From Molossus alvarezi (lineage: Eukaryota; Chordata; Mammalia; Chiroptera; Molossidae), in contig CM073891.1 in NCBI GenBank assembly GCA_037176705.1, forward strand, positions 93,702,327 through 93,766,326: a DNA stretch of 64,000 nucleotides. The letters run 5' to 3'. How positions within the stretch are numbered: the first letter of the stretch is position 1; each line of letters begins with the position of its first letter. A program made the position numbers and the translations under genes. Below are positions 23,641 through 35,639 of the stretch, in pieces. The notes under the pieces were generated by a model. That model was given only the letters and a program-made list of their open reading frames with translations. It did no database searches and had not been told where the DNA came from.

Positions 23641-24734
23641 GCTGTAATACAGGAAAGCTCAGGAACAAGGGAGCAAGAGAATGAACTTGAGAAACTGTGA
23701 ATTAGATTCACCGGCTCCTGCCAGTAGCCCTGGGAACACAGGGCCAGAGAAGCGTGAACGTAACTATACGGTACATTGATACACACCAGGATCAACAAGT
23801 CAGAAAACATTTCAGAAGTGAGCTAGGATGGCGCTAGCTGGCTGGAAACCAGCAAAATCTACTTCTAATGGATACTACCAGTCAGCAGACACGTTCAGTA
23901 TGTTTCATGAAAATGTGACTGTCATTAATAATTTAAATATGATGTAAGAAGTACCCAACATTTTTGTACTAAAGGGCATTTGATTTCATTTTCCCACAAT
24001 AAGAAACAAACAACTCACCTTGGGGTGGGAGAAACACAGAGAAAAAATAAAAGTAACCATTAAAATGGCCACTTGAAGGAGAAATAGCAGTAAAGCGTCG
24101 GTTGGGTTATATACATTTTAATCATGACTAATCAAACAGCTATATACATGGCATTAATTACTTCAATGTTAAAATATGTCAGAGCTTGTGAGAACAGATT
24201 TTTTTTTTTAATTTTTATTCCTATTATTGCGAACTGTGAAAATGTTTAAGCCAGGCAAAATTGCATCATTTTGGTATTCACCATCAAACACTTTCACTGA
24301 AACCAAGAGACTTCTATATCTTTAGTATTATAGGAAATTTGGAAGATGTGTTTATAATATTTTGTATGATATTGTATCATTTGTCTAAAGGTGTTGTTGA
24401 AAGAACATTAAGCTTTCAACAATCCCAACATCATCCAAATACAAAAATGGAAAACAATCAAAACCGCAAATGACAAAAGGATAATTTGTTACCTCATACA
24501 TTTCTGTGATGTAATTTCTACAATTTCTGTTTATACAGTGACTCCTAGATAAAACCCATCCTGTTTGTAAATGCATTATATCTTAACTGTACATAGCATG
24601 TGAATAGCTATAAAATGAAAAGCAGTTTGGCTTGTAAAAAAAAATCTTAAAATATGAATAGTATGTCAGAAACATTGGTTCAATCCCTTTAACAAGTTTG
24701 CTCATGATATAATTTTCTCATCCCTACATTGGAC

Positions 24735-25190
24735 CACGCCCATGTTCCCTCTGTATGACCCTCGGCAGACACTTCGCCTCTCTGGCTTTGGTTCCGTGTT
24801 TGTAAAAAGAAGGCTGTTTGGCCTGGCTGATGTGGCTCAGTGGTTGAGCGTCAACCCATGAACCAAGAGGTTACTGGTTCGATTCCCGGTCAGGACACAT
24901 GCCCAGCTTGTGGGCCAAATCCCCAGTGGAGGGCATGCAGGAGGTGGCCAATCCATGTTCTCTCTCATCGATGTTTCTATCTCTCTCTCTCTCTCTCCCT
25001 TCCTCTCTCTCTAAAATCAATAAAGAAAACAAAAAAGAACCAATGAATGCATGAATAAGTGGAACAACAAATTTGATGTTTCTCTCTCTCAAATCAATCA
25101 ATCAAAAAAAAATTTAAAAAGAAGGCTGTATGAGAGGATGATCTTAAGATTCTTTCCAATTTCAACATTTTGTGTTTCTATGAATATACC
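24735..25190 (+). mobile_element. MIR3-like element split by a VES SINE
   Basis: The left part CCTCTGTATGACCCTCGGCA ... TTTGTAAAAAGAAGGCTGT and the right part AAGAAGGCTGTATGAGAGGA ... TTCTTTCCAATTTCAACATT are the two halves of a MIR3-type sequence. The SINE occupies 24821-25115. Confidence 0.6.
24821..25115 (+). mobile_element. VES SINE with a second 3' module
   Basis: Good A and B boxes (GGTTCGATTCCCGGTC near 24876), TTGTGGGCCAAATCCCCAG, CT runs and TCTAAAATCAATAAAG. Then comes an added segment, CCAATGAATGCATGAATAAG ... GATGTTTCTCTCTCTC AAATCAATCAATC(A)n. The target duplication AAAAAGAAGGCTGT is perfect at 24804-24817 and 25116-25129. Confidence 0.93.
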
Positions 25191-26579
25191 ATACACACTG
25201 CCTCCCAGGAGTACTGTGAATTATGTAAGTTCTAATATGGGAATAGAACATCATGCAAAGTATAATAAATCATTTTTAAAAGCCTCAAAGATACATAAGA
25301 AAACTTGTTCAATTCAAAATTATGAAACCTGGCTTCCTGCGTCAGAGTGGGACAGGGAAACTTAAAAACTAATTTTTACAAGAATACAGAGCCTCAGTCA
25401 GGTGTTTGGCGTCTGGACACCAGTTTGCTGAAGTACTACAATCCCTTGTCAGTTCAATGAAAATAAAACAGGAGCGAGGTGAGGAACTTCAGGTATCCAT
25501 GAAGAAGATGGACACATCTCCACGCTGACTTGTCCTTTAATACCTTTCATCACGCTATTCAGTAACAGCCTCCCATCTCTCGCCATTTAACCTACCTCTC
25601 GTTTCCTCATCCCACTCCACTTTCCTTCCTTCTGTCTCCTCTCACTGCCCACTTCTCTAAAACCAGAGAATGGTGACAGGCCACCTGATACAGCACCCTT
25701 TCAATTACTTCTGTCCTGCTATTTTCCTAAGACTCACAAACAGGACACCAAAGCAAAAAGAACTGTTGTATGGACTGGAGTCCAGTTAGGCATGGAAAGT
25801 AGAACACATTCACTTATCTCTACTTCTTCCAAATATCAAACTAAATTGTTGAGTATAAAATAGGGAAAACAGACAGAAATGTCCTCAGTGTTTTGAAAGC
25901 TGAAAAGCAGTTGATGACCCAGTCAGAGCTGACTTACCAGAGCACAAACATCTGAAACTGAAGCCCCCAAAGCATGGGGACGGGGCTGATGCCACAGAGA
26001 GCATGCGCTCACTCCACCTAACACCAGAAAGGACCTGGAAATGGAGGCCCCAGAGCCTCCAGAAAGTGTGGTTGAAAATAGGAGCAGGTGAAAATCTGGG
26101 TAAGTCCCTTCCTCCCACAGCAGTCCCTGTGCACAGGTCAGGGTCCCTTCTGCAGAGCATGAATTCAAAGATAGCAGACACAGCTGAGGGCTGAGTACGT
26201 TTTTATACTGTGAAAGCCTTCATGATGATTGGGGAGGCCCTGTCCCATTTCACTGCTTATTACCCAGACTCTGGCAGCCTGACTTTCATCTCTCAGGCAG
26301 GCATGTGGAAGAGTCTTTTTTGGAGAAATTGGCCAAAGGGTAATAACACACTGACACTCATATATGGATGTCTCTCAAATAAATGTCCATGTCTACCTGC
26401 TCAAGATAAAGCCGCCAGTCAGTGCCAGGCTTCCCCATCTTCCACACAGCACATCAGTACCACAGTTTAATGTCTCACCAAACAGAAGAGATGAACTTAG
26501 AGGAGAGAGAATCAAGCCATAAGTAGAAAATGACTTCTCAGAGAGAAGATACTATGTCCGTGCAACAAAAACAAGAGGC
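25191..26579. other. Intron; possible 5' part of the old HAL1
   Basis: 25191-25880 shows nothing I can name. 25880-26580 is slightly GC-richer and lies directly upstream of the old half-L1. It may be that element's 5' region, but the match is weak. Its small open frames have no recognisable product. Confidence 0.3.
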
Positions 26580-26806
26580 TAGCCCGACCAGTGTGGCTCA
26601 GTGGACTGAGCACTGTCCCATGGACTGAGAGGTCCTGGTTCCTTTACTGGTCAGGGCACATGCCCGGTTATGGGCTTGATTCCCAGCAGGGGGCATGCAG
26701 GAGGAAGCCAATCGATATTTCTCTCTCACATCAACGTTTCTATCTCTTTTTCCCTTCCTCTTGCTCTAAAAAAACAAAAAACAAAAACAACAACAACAAC
26801 AACAAA
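26580..26806 (+). mobile_element. VES SINE inserted in the old HAL1
   Basis: ACCAGTGTGGCTCAGTGGAC, TGGTCAGGGCACATGCCC, GGGGGCATGCAGGAGG, AATCGATATTTCTCTCTCAC, then a tail of (CAA)n. Confidence 0.92.
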
Positions 26807-26809
26807 AAG

Positions 26810-28080
26810 GAGGTTATAAAAACACAAACTTTCAGAGAATAAAAAAGAGGTCCTGGAAATTAAAACAGAGAAGATAGAAATAGCTCAATAGATAAGATAT
26901 ATGAGAAAATATTTCAGAAAGTAAAGCAAATGAAAAATCATCATGAAATTAGAGGATTCATTCAGGAAGCTTAATGTTCAAATTTTGAAGTCTCAGAAAG
27001 AAAATAAAGCAAAGCCATTACTCAAGAAATATACCAATATTTCTGAGAACTGCAGAACATGAGTTTTGAATTACAAATACCTATCAAATGCCTAGCAAAA
27101 AGAAAAGAGAAGGAGGAGGAAGGGGAAAGACCCACAAGAAGGAACATACATTTTAAAACACTTGAGAGTGAAAGCAGATTGCAGAAAAAAGATTAGGGTT
27201 CAGAATGGCTTCAGGATTCTCAATACTGTAGTAATTTCTGTCTATTAGTAATACTGCTAGACAGAAAAAAATACAGCAATGCCTTCAAAATTACAAGGAA
27301 AAATGAGTTTTATTCTAGACAAACATATAACCAGCCAACTATAAACTATTGTGTGGGTAGAATAAAGTATATTTTGGACATGCAGAAATCTAAAATATAT
27401 TTACATCCCAGGCACTCTTTCTAGAAAGCTTCTGAAGAATGTGCACCATCCAAACATATAAGGTAACAAGAAAGATGACTCAAAATCCAGGTAACAGGTA
27501 ATTCAACACAAGAAAGTTAGTGATTTTGCAAAGCAATGATGAAGGGAACTCAGAGTTAACAGGCAACTGGGCTATAGATTCTCTAGTCCAGATTAGATCA
27601 ACAAGATAGAAAAGTCCAGAAGTATCTCCAAGGAAGAAGAAAGAGAATCGGTGGATTGCTTGACTTGTTTAAATGCATTAAAAGAAAACACACTGTTCTA
27701 TAGAGTTTAAGGATGAATTCTCCTATAACAGATATGTAGAAATACGAAGAATATGACAAGTCAAGAAATTATTAATTTCAGGCATATGAAATGCTGTGTA
27801 AGAAGAGACATGTTATTTCTGGGCACTATCTAGATGAACTGTGACACCTTGGGCACAGTCAGATAATAGAAACACTGAGCATTGATGGAACCAAAACTGT
27901 GATCTGGTCTTCCTGCGAACAGAGGAGGGTGTGTATGACCACGTGTACATGCAGATGCAGTCTGTGCATGGGGGAGCCAAGTCATCTCTTCCAACGCAGG
28001 AAGACCGCAAAGATAAAAGTTAAAAAGTTAGGATAGCAGCATAAACAAGTGGAATTGTAAAGACAAATACTAGAAAAATA
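26810..28080 (+). mobile_element. Ancient half-L1 (HAL1-like): ORF1 and 3' part, decayed
   Basis: The sequence follows the order of an L1-type ORF1 with no ORF2 after it. AATTAAAACAGAGAAGATAG and AATAGCTCAATAGATAAG come first, then the coiled-coil part, AAGACCCACAAGAAGGAACA, ACAGCAATGCCTTCAAAATT and GGTAGAATAAAGTATATTTT, followed by HAL1-type 3' sequence (GGTGGATTGCTTGACTTGTT). Many stops and frameshifts make it a fossil. It is much older than the half-L1 at 46100-54814. Confidence 0.6.
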
Positions 28081-28484
28081 ATAAAGGAGTTGAAAACAAA
28101 TATTCTAGGGAATCAAGATTCAAAAGTGGGAGGAATGGGGCAGGTGACTGCTGTTTTTTTGCTAAGCTTAGTTGCACTATATGCAGTATCACTTAGATAA
28201 ACTGTATGTTTTGGGCTCTGCTTTTAAAAGTCATAAGTGGGGCGGGGGAGAAAGTTAAAAGGTGGCAAGATAATTTTAATCCTATCTTTTAAGGGAAGCA
28301 TTTCTGTAATTGGGTTTCTCTTAAAATGTTTTCTGCATCTTTATACCTGGACCTGTTTTATCTTACCTGTTCGGGGGTTTTGCTTATTTTATTTGATTGT
28401 TTAAGTGGTATAACAAACATCTGTTTAGTCTTTTTAGAAGCTAACCTAGACACCATATATATATTTTTAAATCCTTACCCAAGG
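28081..28484. other. Intron, no recognised element
   Basis: Nothing recognised. Confidence 0.35.
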
Positions 28485-28688
28485 ATGTTTTTTCCATTGA
28501 TTTTCAGACAGAGTGGGAGGGAGGGAGGGGGGAGAGAGAGAGAAAGAGAAACATCGATGTGAGAGAGACACATCAAATGGCTTCCTCCTGCACAACCCCA
28601 ACCAGGCCGGGGATCTAACCACTACCGAGGTATGTGACTCTTTGGTCCACAGACTGACACTCTAACTGCTGAGTCAAACTGGCCAGGG
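28485..28688 (-). mobile_element. VES SINE (minus strand)
   Basis: GGGAGGGAGGGAGGGGGGAG, GAAACATCGATGTGAGAG, GGCTTCCTCCTGCACAACCC, CTAACTGCTGAGTCAAACTG, GCCAGGGCT. Confidence 0.9.
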
Positions 28689-30928
28689 CTAGACAATAAT
28701 GTATTTTGACAAAAATAATAATAAGAATGACATGATAATCTATGTTGCCAGGATTTAAAGCAATAGCTCTCATCTCAGTCAAAGCTAACCTGTCCATGAA
28801 TTGCTTCATTCCCAATCTCCAAAGATTCTTCTCAGATATATTAGTATTTTGTTTAAATGATATAAAAGACCTATCATTTAAACAAAACCACAACTGATAC
28901 TTTATCTGGATACTATTTGCAATTTAATACAATGTTTGTTGTTATATTTTTTAAAAACGAGTTCTTATGTGAATAAGGACATAATTATCACCCAGGTAAT
29001 CTTATTTGAGCATTTCAAGGGCCACAGAATAATGAAGCTCTGTGGGTAGAAGAGAATACAGGACCCAGAAGTGGTATCTGAGGCTGTGTGCATTGGTCAA
29101 GGTTACCCTAATATCGTACCTATCAGGTACAGGGGTTAATAGTAACTTTGGTAGGTGGTCAGTAGTATTTCATAAAACAAGAGGGTGAGCAAGAGAAATA
29201 TACAAGTGGTATCATCCAAAGCCCTCTAGACAGGATTTGAAGCCCTGTCTAGGGGGCTTTCTGCAAGATATAAGAAGGTTTCATGAAGGGGCTTCTTGGC
29301 AATATTTCAGCTAATTAATCCAGAATGGAAACTTGATGAATCCTGTTTGGAAAATAAATCACAGATTTCAATAATCTGTTATTCAAGTACATCTACATGT
29401 ACATTTAAATATATGTTGCACACCGAAGCACTGGAAATTAGGTTGTACCTCCCAGTTCTCCAGAAAAGATTTGCAGTGATTTCTGTTCCAACAGCAAATG
29501 GGTGCCTACCTTTAGAATGCCTGATGAAGAAGCGCCCCTGGCACTCAGCGCTCAGACAGGAGAAAGGAGAACCAAAGTCACGTACCATGCACGGCACCAT
29601 GCATGGGCGCTGAGGGACCAGAGCCTGATTTTCAGAGAAATTGGCATTCAAATGATGAAAGAAATAAAACGTATTAGCTTCATAAGTCATTCCATCATTT
29701 TAATACCAAATAATACATATTCATATAAATCTCATGGATTTTATAACACCACCACTTGGGTATAAAATTGGGAACAATCATGTAACTCAAAAATGTAACT
29801 CAAATAGTGTTAAAGTCTTTTCCTGAATTATGTCACTGTAAAACATAGATTATACCATATAATCCCTCTCATGGGTGTCCCAGATATAGTGATTTACGTG
29901 ACATGAGGTCGCTACATTGATTTCTAGTAACAGGTTTTCTCATCCTCCACCAACTCATGTCCACAGGACTCAAAAGGGTGAGAGTGCTTCTTTCTTTCTT
30001 TTTTCCCCTGTAAAGTAGCATCTGTGTAATTCTTTTTTTTTTTTTTTTTTAATTCACTAATCTTCTTAGACTTTGATGGTGTCAATAAGAACAAGATTCT
30101 TATCAGGCTCTAATTGGACAGAGCACTGGAAATTAATGAACATGGGCACCTCTCAGAGCTTCCAATTTATGTCAGAAGTTGAATGTGGAAAAAGAGGAAG
30201 AAACATCAATGCCTTCTATAAGGACTAAATCTGTAGCCAAAAATGCTACTTCGTGGTACTCCAGGAAAATAAGTCTCCAGCGAAGGTCTGTGGAACTCAA
30301 GTAGGCAAGATCACCATCTATGTGAGAAGAGGAGAAATGTGGGCAAAGAGGAGCAAAGGACAGAGAAGAGCCATAGCATCTGGATGGAAAGGAACTGTTT
30401 CTCCATCACTTCACGTGGCACCAATGTAAGACAGCAGCAAGGTCTCAAAATCAGAAACAACTTCTTCCGGATTCCCATTGATTATTAACCATCAAAAACA
30501 CGCAAACTAATACTTGGTTCATCCTATTTGGAGCTCATAGCTTGCATATCTTCTGTTTTTCTGCAGAACGGTTAGCATTCGATGTATTTTTGTGTGGGTG
30601 CTAGACCACAACATGGGCATCAAACTGTAAAAAATTAAATAGCTCAAATAACTCAAAAAGTGTAGGTGGGCTCTGTGAAATTTGTGCTGGATAAGTTTTG
30701 AGAAAGCAGAATGTAGTACTAGAGCTGCTGCACATGGGTTCTATTATTAAACACCGAACTCTTCTAAATTAGGAAGATAATAACAAGCAATCCTGTGGAA
30801 AAGCTGAAGACCTAAACAATACAATTCTGAAACCCAAAGAAAACGGTTTTGTTTTTTACTTTAACAAAATATCATTGTGGCATCATAGCCCAAAAACATA
30901 AAAACAATTTCTGAAGAAAAAGATTAAA

Positions 30929-30933
<5 letters not shown>
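28689..30933. other. Intron, mostly unassigned; contains a hairpin and a poly(T) run
   Basis: No repeat family recognised over 2.2 kb. A near-perfect inverted repeat lies at 29221-29257, and T18 lies at 30033-30050 flanked by TAATTC/AATTC. Open frames at 29296-29690 on both strands have no family match and at least partly non-ATG starts. Confidence 0.4.
29221..29257. repeat. Inverted repeat (hairpin), 14-bp stem
   Basis: GCCCTCTAGACAGG (29221-29234) pairs with CCTGTCTAGGGGGC (29244-29257) at 13 of 14 positions around a 9-nt loop. Confidence 0.85.

Positions 30934-30936
<3 letters not shown>

Positions 30937-30983
<47 letters not shown>
30937..30983 (+). repeat. (AC)n microsatellite
   Basis: About 23 uninterrupted AC units following ATATATAT. 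Confidence 0.97.
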
Positions 30984-30987
<4 letters not shown>

Positions 30988-30989
30988 TT

Positions 30990-31163
30990 GCCCAGCCCTG
31001 GCTGGTGTGGCTTAGTTGGTAGAAATGCCACGCTATACACTGAAAGGTTGCAGATTAGGGCACATACCCAGGTTGCAGGTTTTATCCCTGGTCAGGGCAC
31101 ATGTGAGAGGCAACTGATTAGTGTTTCTTTCTCTCTTTCTTTCTCTCTCTCTCTCTCTCAACA
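30990..31163 (+). mobile_element. VES SINE without its 3' tail, joined to L1
   Basis: CCCTGGCTGGTGTGGCTTAG, AAAGGTTGCAGATTAGGGC, TATCCCTGGTCAGGGCACAT, then CT runs. It ends inside the CT-rich part and continues directly as L1 ORF2 sequence (ACAAAAGGAAGACAAAG). Confidence 0.88.
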
Positions 31164-32070
31164 AAAGGAAGACAAAGAACCCAATTTAAAAATAGGCAGA
31201 GGACCTAAAGAGACACCTCTCCAGACAGGACAGACAAATGGCCAAAAGACATATGAAAAAATGCTCAACGTCACTAATCATCAGAGAGATGCAAATTAAC
31301 ATGACTATGAGGTATCACCTCACACCTGCCAGAATGGCTGCCATGAAAAAATAAATCATCAAACAACAAGTGCTGGCGAGGGTGTGGAGAAAAGGGGACT
31401 CTAGTGCACTGCTGGTGGGAATGCAGACTGGTGCAGCCACTATGGAAAACAATATGGTGTTCCCTCAAAAATTTTAAATTGATCAGCCATTTGATCCAGT
31501 TATCCCACATCTAGGAATATATCCTAAGAAGCCTGAAACACCAATCAGAAAGAATGTATGTACCCCTATGTTCATATCAACACTATTTACAATAGCTAAG
31601 ATCTGGAAACAGCCCAAGTGTCCATCAGTAGATGACTGGATAAAAAAGCTGTGGTACATGTAGATAATGGAATACTACGCAGCTGTAAGAAAGAGAGATC
31701 TCTTATCCTTTGAGATGACATGGAGGAACCTGGAGAGTATTATGCTAAGTGAAATAAGCCAATCAGAAAAAGACAAATACCACATGATCTCACTTATCTG
31801 TGGAATATAATGAACAAAATTAGCTGATGAACATAATAGTCCCAGAGACATAGAAAGGAGTATGGTTCAGACTGATAAACCTCATAGGAGGGGTTGAGGG
31901 GAGGGATGAGATAAATCAAAGAACTTATATGCATGTATGCATAACCAGTGGACACAGACAACAATGCTTGGGGGTGGGGCAGGATCGGGAGGAGGGTGTC
32001 TGGGGGGAAAAAGGAGAAACTTCTGTAACAAAAATAAATAAAAAAATACATAAATAAATAAATAGATAAA
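31155..32070 (+). mobile_element. L1 3' end, 5'-truncated
   Basis: It matches the full-length L1 of this window from about its position 52808 (ACAAAAGGAAGACAAAGAAC) through ORF2 end, 3'UTR and a (AAATA)n tail. The ORF2 remnant keeps the Cys-rich coding stretch (GTGTGGAGAAAAGGGGACTC) but is frameshifted. Close similarity to the intact copy suggests the same L1 lineage. No clear target duplication was found. Confidence 0.93.
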
Positions 32071-32570
32071 AAAGAAACTAAGTAATTATCAACTAAATAC
32101 GCACCATTATTTCACATACCTCCAAAATAATTTTAATGCTGCTAATAAAGTTATGATACATTGTTGTCTTTAAAAGAAAAGAATATTTTTGCCCTCCTAG
32201 CATTTAAAATTTTTATTACTTATTTCAGTCTTTATCCACATTAGCCCATAATTACATTATTATGAATGTGTATATACTTTGTGTTTTTGGTTTTGCACTG
32301 AGCATTTTATCATCAGCGTTATTCCATGTGATTTCAAGAGAAGCAGCAGAAAGAGCACTGGGTTTGGAGCAAGGTGTGGTTTAGTCTTAGCACAAATTAG
32401 TTCCCTGTGTAGTCCTGTTAGTTATCATGTTCTTAGCTACACAATCTTTCGTAGAATTCATAGAACCAATTTTACTTACTCTTCTCCTTGTTCTTGAACA
32501 TCTGGGTCATGACCAATATATCTCACAGGTCCAAAATCCACTATAATGCACCCTCCTTGATATAGCTTTT
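32071..32570. other. Intron, no recognised element
   Basis: AT-rich. Nothing recognised. Confidence 0.35.
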
Positions 32571-32765
32571 TCTTTTCTTTTTACCTTTATTGTTGAAAGT
32601 ATTACAGATATCCCCCACTTTTCCCCCCATTGACCTCCTTCTTCCCTGCTCCCCTATCCCTCCTGCTTTCCCCAAACTATTGTCTGTGTCCATTGGTTGT
32701 GCATATCTTTTAGCTTAACAATAACCCACAACATTTGGATCAACTAGTTGTGCATATCTTTTAAA
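32571..32765 (-). mobile_element. L1 3'UTR fragment (minus)
   Basis: TTTACCTTTATTGTTGAAAG, TATTACAGATATCCCCCACT, CCATTGACCTCC and TGTGTCCATTGGTTGTGCAT are the reverse complement of the young L1 3'UTR. Confidence 0.9.
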
Positions 32766-33169
32766 GACTATCCTTGATAGAACCTCAGAGCAAGGTGAAC
32801 ATATTTAGATATGCTTTATACCTTTTGGTACCTACCACAAAATTGATTGCCAAAATATGTATACCAACTTACAGGGTTACCAGCAACATATGACTGCTAG
32901 CTGCCTTGCCAGCACTGAATATTATATGTTTAATGGTTTCCTATGGTAATATCTTAAGGTTATCCCACCATTCTCTGCAAATATTTGGTGTTACTATATT
33001 ATAGTTTATGATAATTAGTGGAAGCTGTCAGGAGTCCTGAAAGTTAATAAAATTTTATATTATGACCCATAGTTCTGTAAAGGACTGTGAATATCATTTA
33101 ACCTAGTACTTCACCCATGGAGAAATTTTTATACAATATATTTGATGGAAACCTGGCAATTATCCTAGA

Positions 33170-33469
33170 CATCTCACTGTGCTTAAATGCCCTCATTCCC
33201 AATGTATTACTAAGTCCTGTTGTTTCAAACCCCCAATTGCTCTTAAATCTGCCCACTCTTCTCTGTCTTCCCTGCACGTCCTCAGTCCAAGCCCTCCTTA
33301 GCCCTCATCTGAATTGCAGTAACCTCTTATGTAGCATTTTTGCCTCTAATTCAAAGGGTTGGCAGCGTGTGTGGTCTAAAATATTAATATGATGGTGATT
33401 GTTAATCCTCTGCTTAAATATTTAAATAGAGCTTCTTTCTTTTCCTTCCTTCCTTTCTTCCTTCCTTTT

Positions 33470-33521
<52 letters not shown>

Positions 33522-33975
33522 TCCTTTTTTCTTTTTTTCAGGACAAAACATGAACTTCATGGCACAGCATACAAGGCTCTTCATAATCTAACTCAGTCTC
33601 TAGTTTCACTGCTCACCACTAACCCAGCACCCATTCAACACCCACAAACTCATGCTCTTACAAGCCTTCGCCTAGACAACTGTTGTCCTGCAAGTTCTTC
33701 TCAGGGGTCCACTCCTTCAGAAGACTTTCCCAACTCCACATCCTACGGCGTTCGCTGCTCATTCACAATTCCATTGACAGAGATTACAAACCTCTAATCA
33801 GAGCATGTATTCCACTGTACTGTGCCTGCGTAGCTGTTCATCTTCGCAGCTAGCCTATTGGCTTCTTAAGGTTAAAGATGTGCCTTTAGCTCTGAATCCT
33901 CGGTGCCCTGCAGTGTGAGCTCTCGGCGGTGGTAAATAAATGTCTGGTGGCGTATAAGTCAATGAATGAATGGTC
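33170..33975 (+). mobile_element. L2 3' region (plus), carrying a TTTC microsatellite
   Basis: The L2 order is visible: CAAGGCTCTTCATAATCTAA, ACTCAGTCTCTAGTTTCACT, AGAAGACTTTCCCAACTCCA, CTATTGGCTTCTTAAGGTTA, then TAAATAAATGTCTGG and TCAATGAATGAATGG. The TTTC run sits in the middle. Confidence 0.75.
33434..33538 (+). repeat. (TTTC)n microsatellite
   Basis: Polypyrimidine tract with a pure TTTC core at about 33470-33522 (roughly 13 units). Confidence 0.95.
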
Positions 33976-34540
33976 CAGTTTCTGTTCAGTGACTTTCAGT
34001 GACAGTACCCAACTGTGATAGTCCATCTTGTTTGTTGTGACCTTTAAAAACTAGAGAGCTACTATCACACTTCTGTTACATATGACTGGGCAAATGCTCT
34101 GTTGAAATGTGCAAGGCAGTGTTATAGTACCTGGTGGCCTGAAAAATACATGAAATTGGTCACCTTGAATGATTAACTGAATAGAATGCTGAGTATTATC
34201 TTCGGTGTGTATATTAAATGTGAGGTCTACCCTAATAATAGACAAATACATACTAGAAAAAAATAATAAAGTGTGAATGCCTTTAAGGACAAATTGAATT
34301 TGAGGATGATGCAGAGCCTCGGGTCCAATCTGACTGTCTCAGAGGTTCCTTCCGCAGGTCAGGAAAGGCTGTGAAGGATGCAGTCTGGAAGTGGGCTGTC
34401 TGAGCTAAAGGTGTTGACTGATGCATGTAATGGGCTCTGGCAGCTGCTTTCACACATATCCAGTATGGAAGAATGAACTGAAGCAAGAGAAAGGAAGAAA
34501 AAAAGAAACATGACCAAGTGTATTTGTTTAAAGTATGGGA
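33976..34540. other. Intron, no recognised element
   Basis: Nothing recognised. Minus-strand open frames at 34283-34598 run into the adjoining SINE and are incidental. Confidence 0.35.
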
Positions 34541-34544
34541 AGTA

Positions 34545-34772
34545 GCCCAGCTGGTGTGGCTCAGTGGTTGAGCGTCGACCCATGCACCAAAAGGTCACTG
34601 GTTTGATTCCCAGCTAGGGCACATGCCCAGGTTGTGGGCCAAATCCCCAATGGGGGGCGTGCAGGAGGCAGCCAATTGATGTTCTCTCTCATTGATGTTT
34701 CTATCTCTCTCTCCTTCTCCCTTCTTCTCTAAAATCAATAAAGAAAAAAATTATTAAAATAAATAAATAAAA
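34545..34772 (+). mobile_element. VES SINE
   Basis: CAGCTGGTGTGGCTCAGTGG, TCACTGGTTTGATTCCCAG, GGTTGTGGGCCAAATCCCC, GGGCGTGCAGGAGGCAGCC, CT runs, TCTAAAATCAATAAAG tail. The flanks share GGAAGTA. Confidence 0.95.
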
Positions 34773-34923
34773 TACAGGAAGTAAACAGAGAAGCAAAGGG
34801 AAGAGACACCATATCCTATTTATTCTATGAGCATGAAGACATCAATCCAAAAAACAATACCAAAATGATTTCATTTAGCATGGTTCCTCATTGGAAAGGG
34901 AATACTACCCTTCGTATTCTGCC

Positions 34924-35105
34924 TCGTGCTGCCCAATAGAACTGTCTGCAATCAGGACATGTTCTATCGCTGCACTGTTTGTACAGTAGCTACTAGCGAC
35001 ATGAAATGGGCTGACATGATTGAGGAACTGCTCTTTTCATTGTATTTGATTTTAATTTACATTTAAATAGTTATATGTAGCTCATGCCCCTTTGGGCAGA
35101 CAGAA
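34924..35105. mobile_element. hAT-type MITE (MER3-like), old
   Basis: GCTGCCCAATAGAACTGTCT, GACATGTTCTATCGCTGCAC, AGTAGCTACTAGCGACATGA and AGTTATATGTAGCTCATGCC follow the well-known 'GTCCAATAGAA ... TAGCCACATG' element. Confidence 0.6.
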
Positions 35106-35144
35106 TGCTGTATCCCTCCTAGCTTTCTAAAGTAAGAAAACTTT

Positions 35145-35340
35145 TCTTTTTTTAAAGTTATTTAATTCATTTATTTTTGCTAAAGATGTTATTCCTTTTT
35201 GCCCCATTGACACCCTCCTCTCATTCCCACCCCCAACCCCCCAGCATTGTTGTCTATGTCCAGTGGTTATGCTTATATGCATAAGTTCTTTGGTTTATAT
35301 CCCCCCTCACTCCCTCCTCTGAAGTTTGGCAGTCTGAATC
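35145..35340 (-). mobile_element. L1 3'UTR fragment (minus)
   Basis: GCCCCATTGACACCCTCCTC, CAGCATTGTTGTCTATGTCC, AGTGGTTATGCTTATATGCA and CCCCTCACTCCCTCCTCTGA are reverse young-L1 3'UTR. Confidence 0.9.
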
Positions 35341-35639
35341 CTACTTTTATGACTTTTCCACTTAAACAGGAAAAGAACGTAAGGGACAAGTTCACCTGTT
35401 TGGGAGATAATAAAATGATACTTTTATTGGTCTTTGCAATTTATAACATACTTTCATGTGTTTTATTTAATGAGAGTAGAAGATAAAGATGAATTTGCAG
35501 AATCTCCACCTAAGAGGCAATAAGAAGATGACCCCTGTGTGCTCACCTACTTAAATGTGGTTCCCGTGGAGCAAAGACTTTTCTTGAGCCATGTTGGTAG
35601 GCAGGGGACAACAGGGACTGCGAATGCAGACTGCAGCCA

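Noticed and set aside
24840..24900. tRNA gene (clear A and B boxes)
   Set aside because: It is the tRNA-like head of a VES SINE with a CT-rich body and target duplication, not a folded tRNA.
30033..30050. Second tail-only insertion (poly-T with TAATTC/AATTC flanks)
   Set aside because: The shared flank is only five bases, too short to distinguish from chance.
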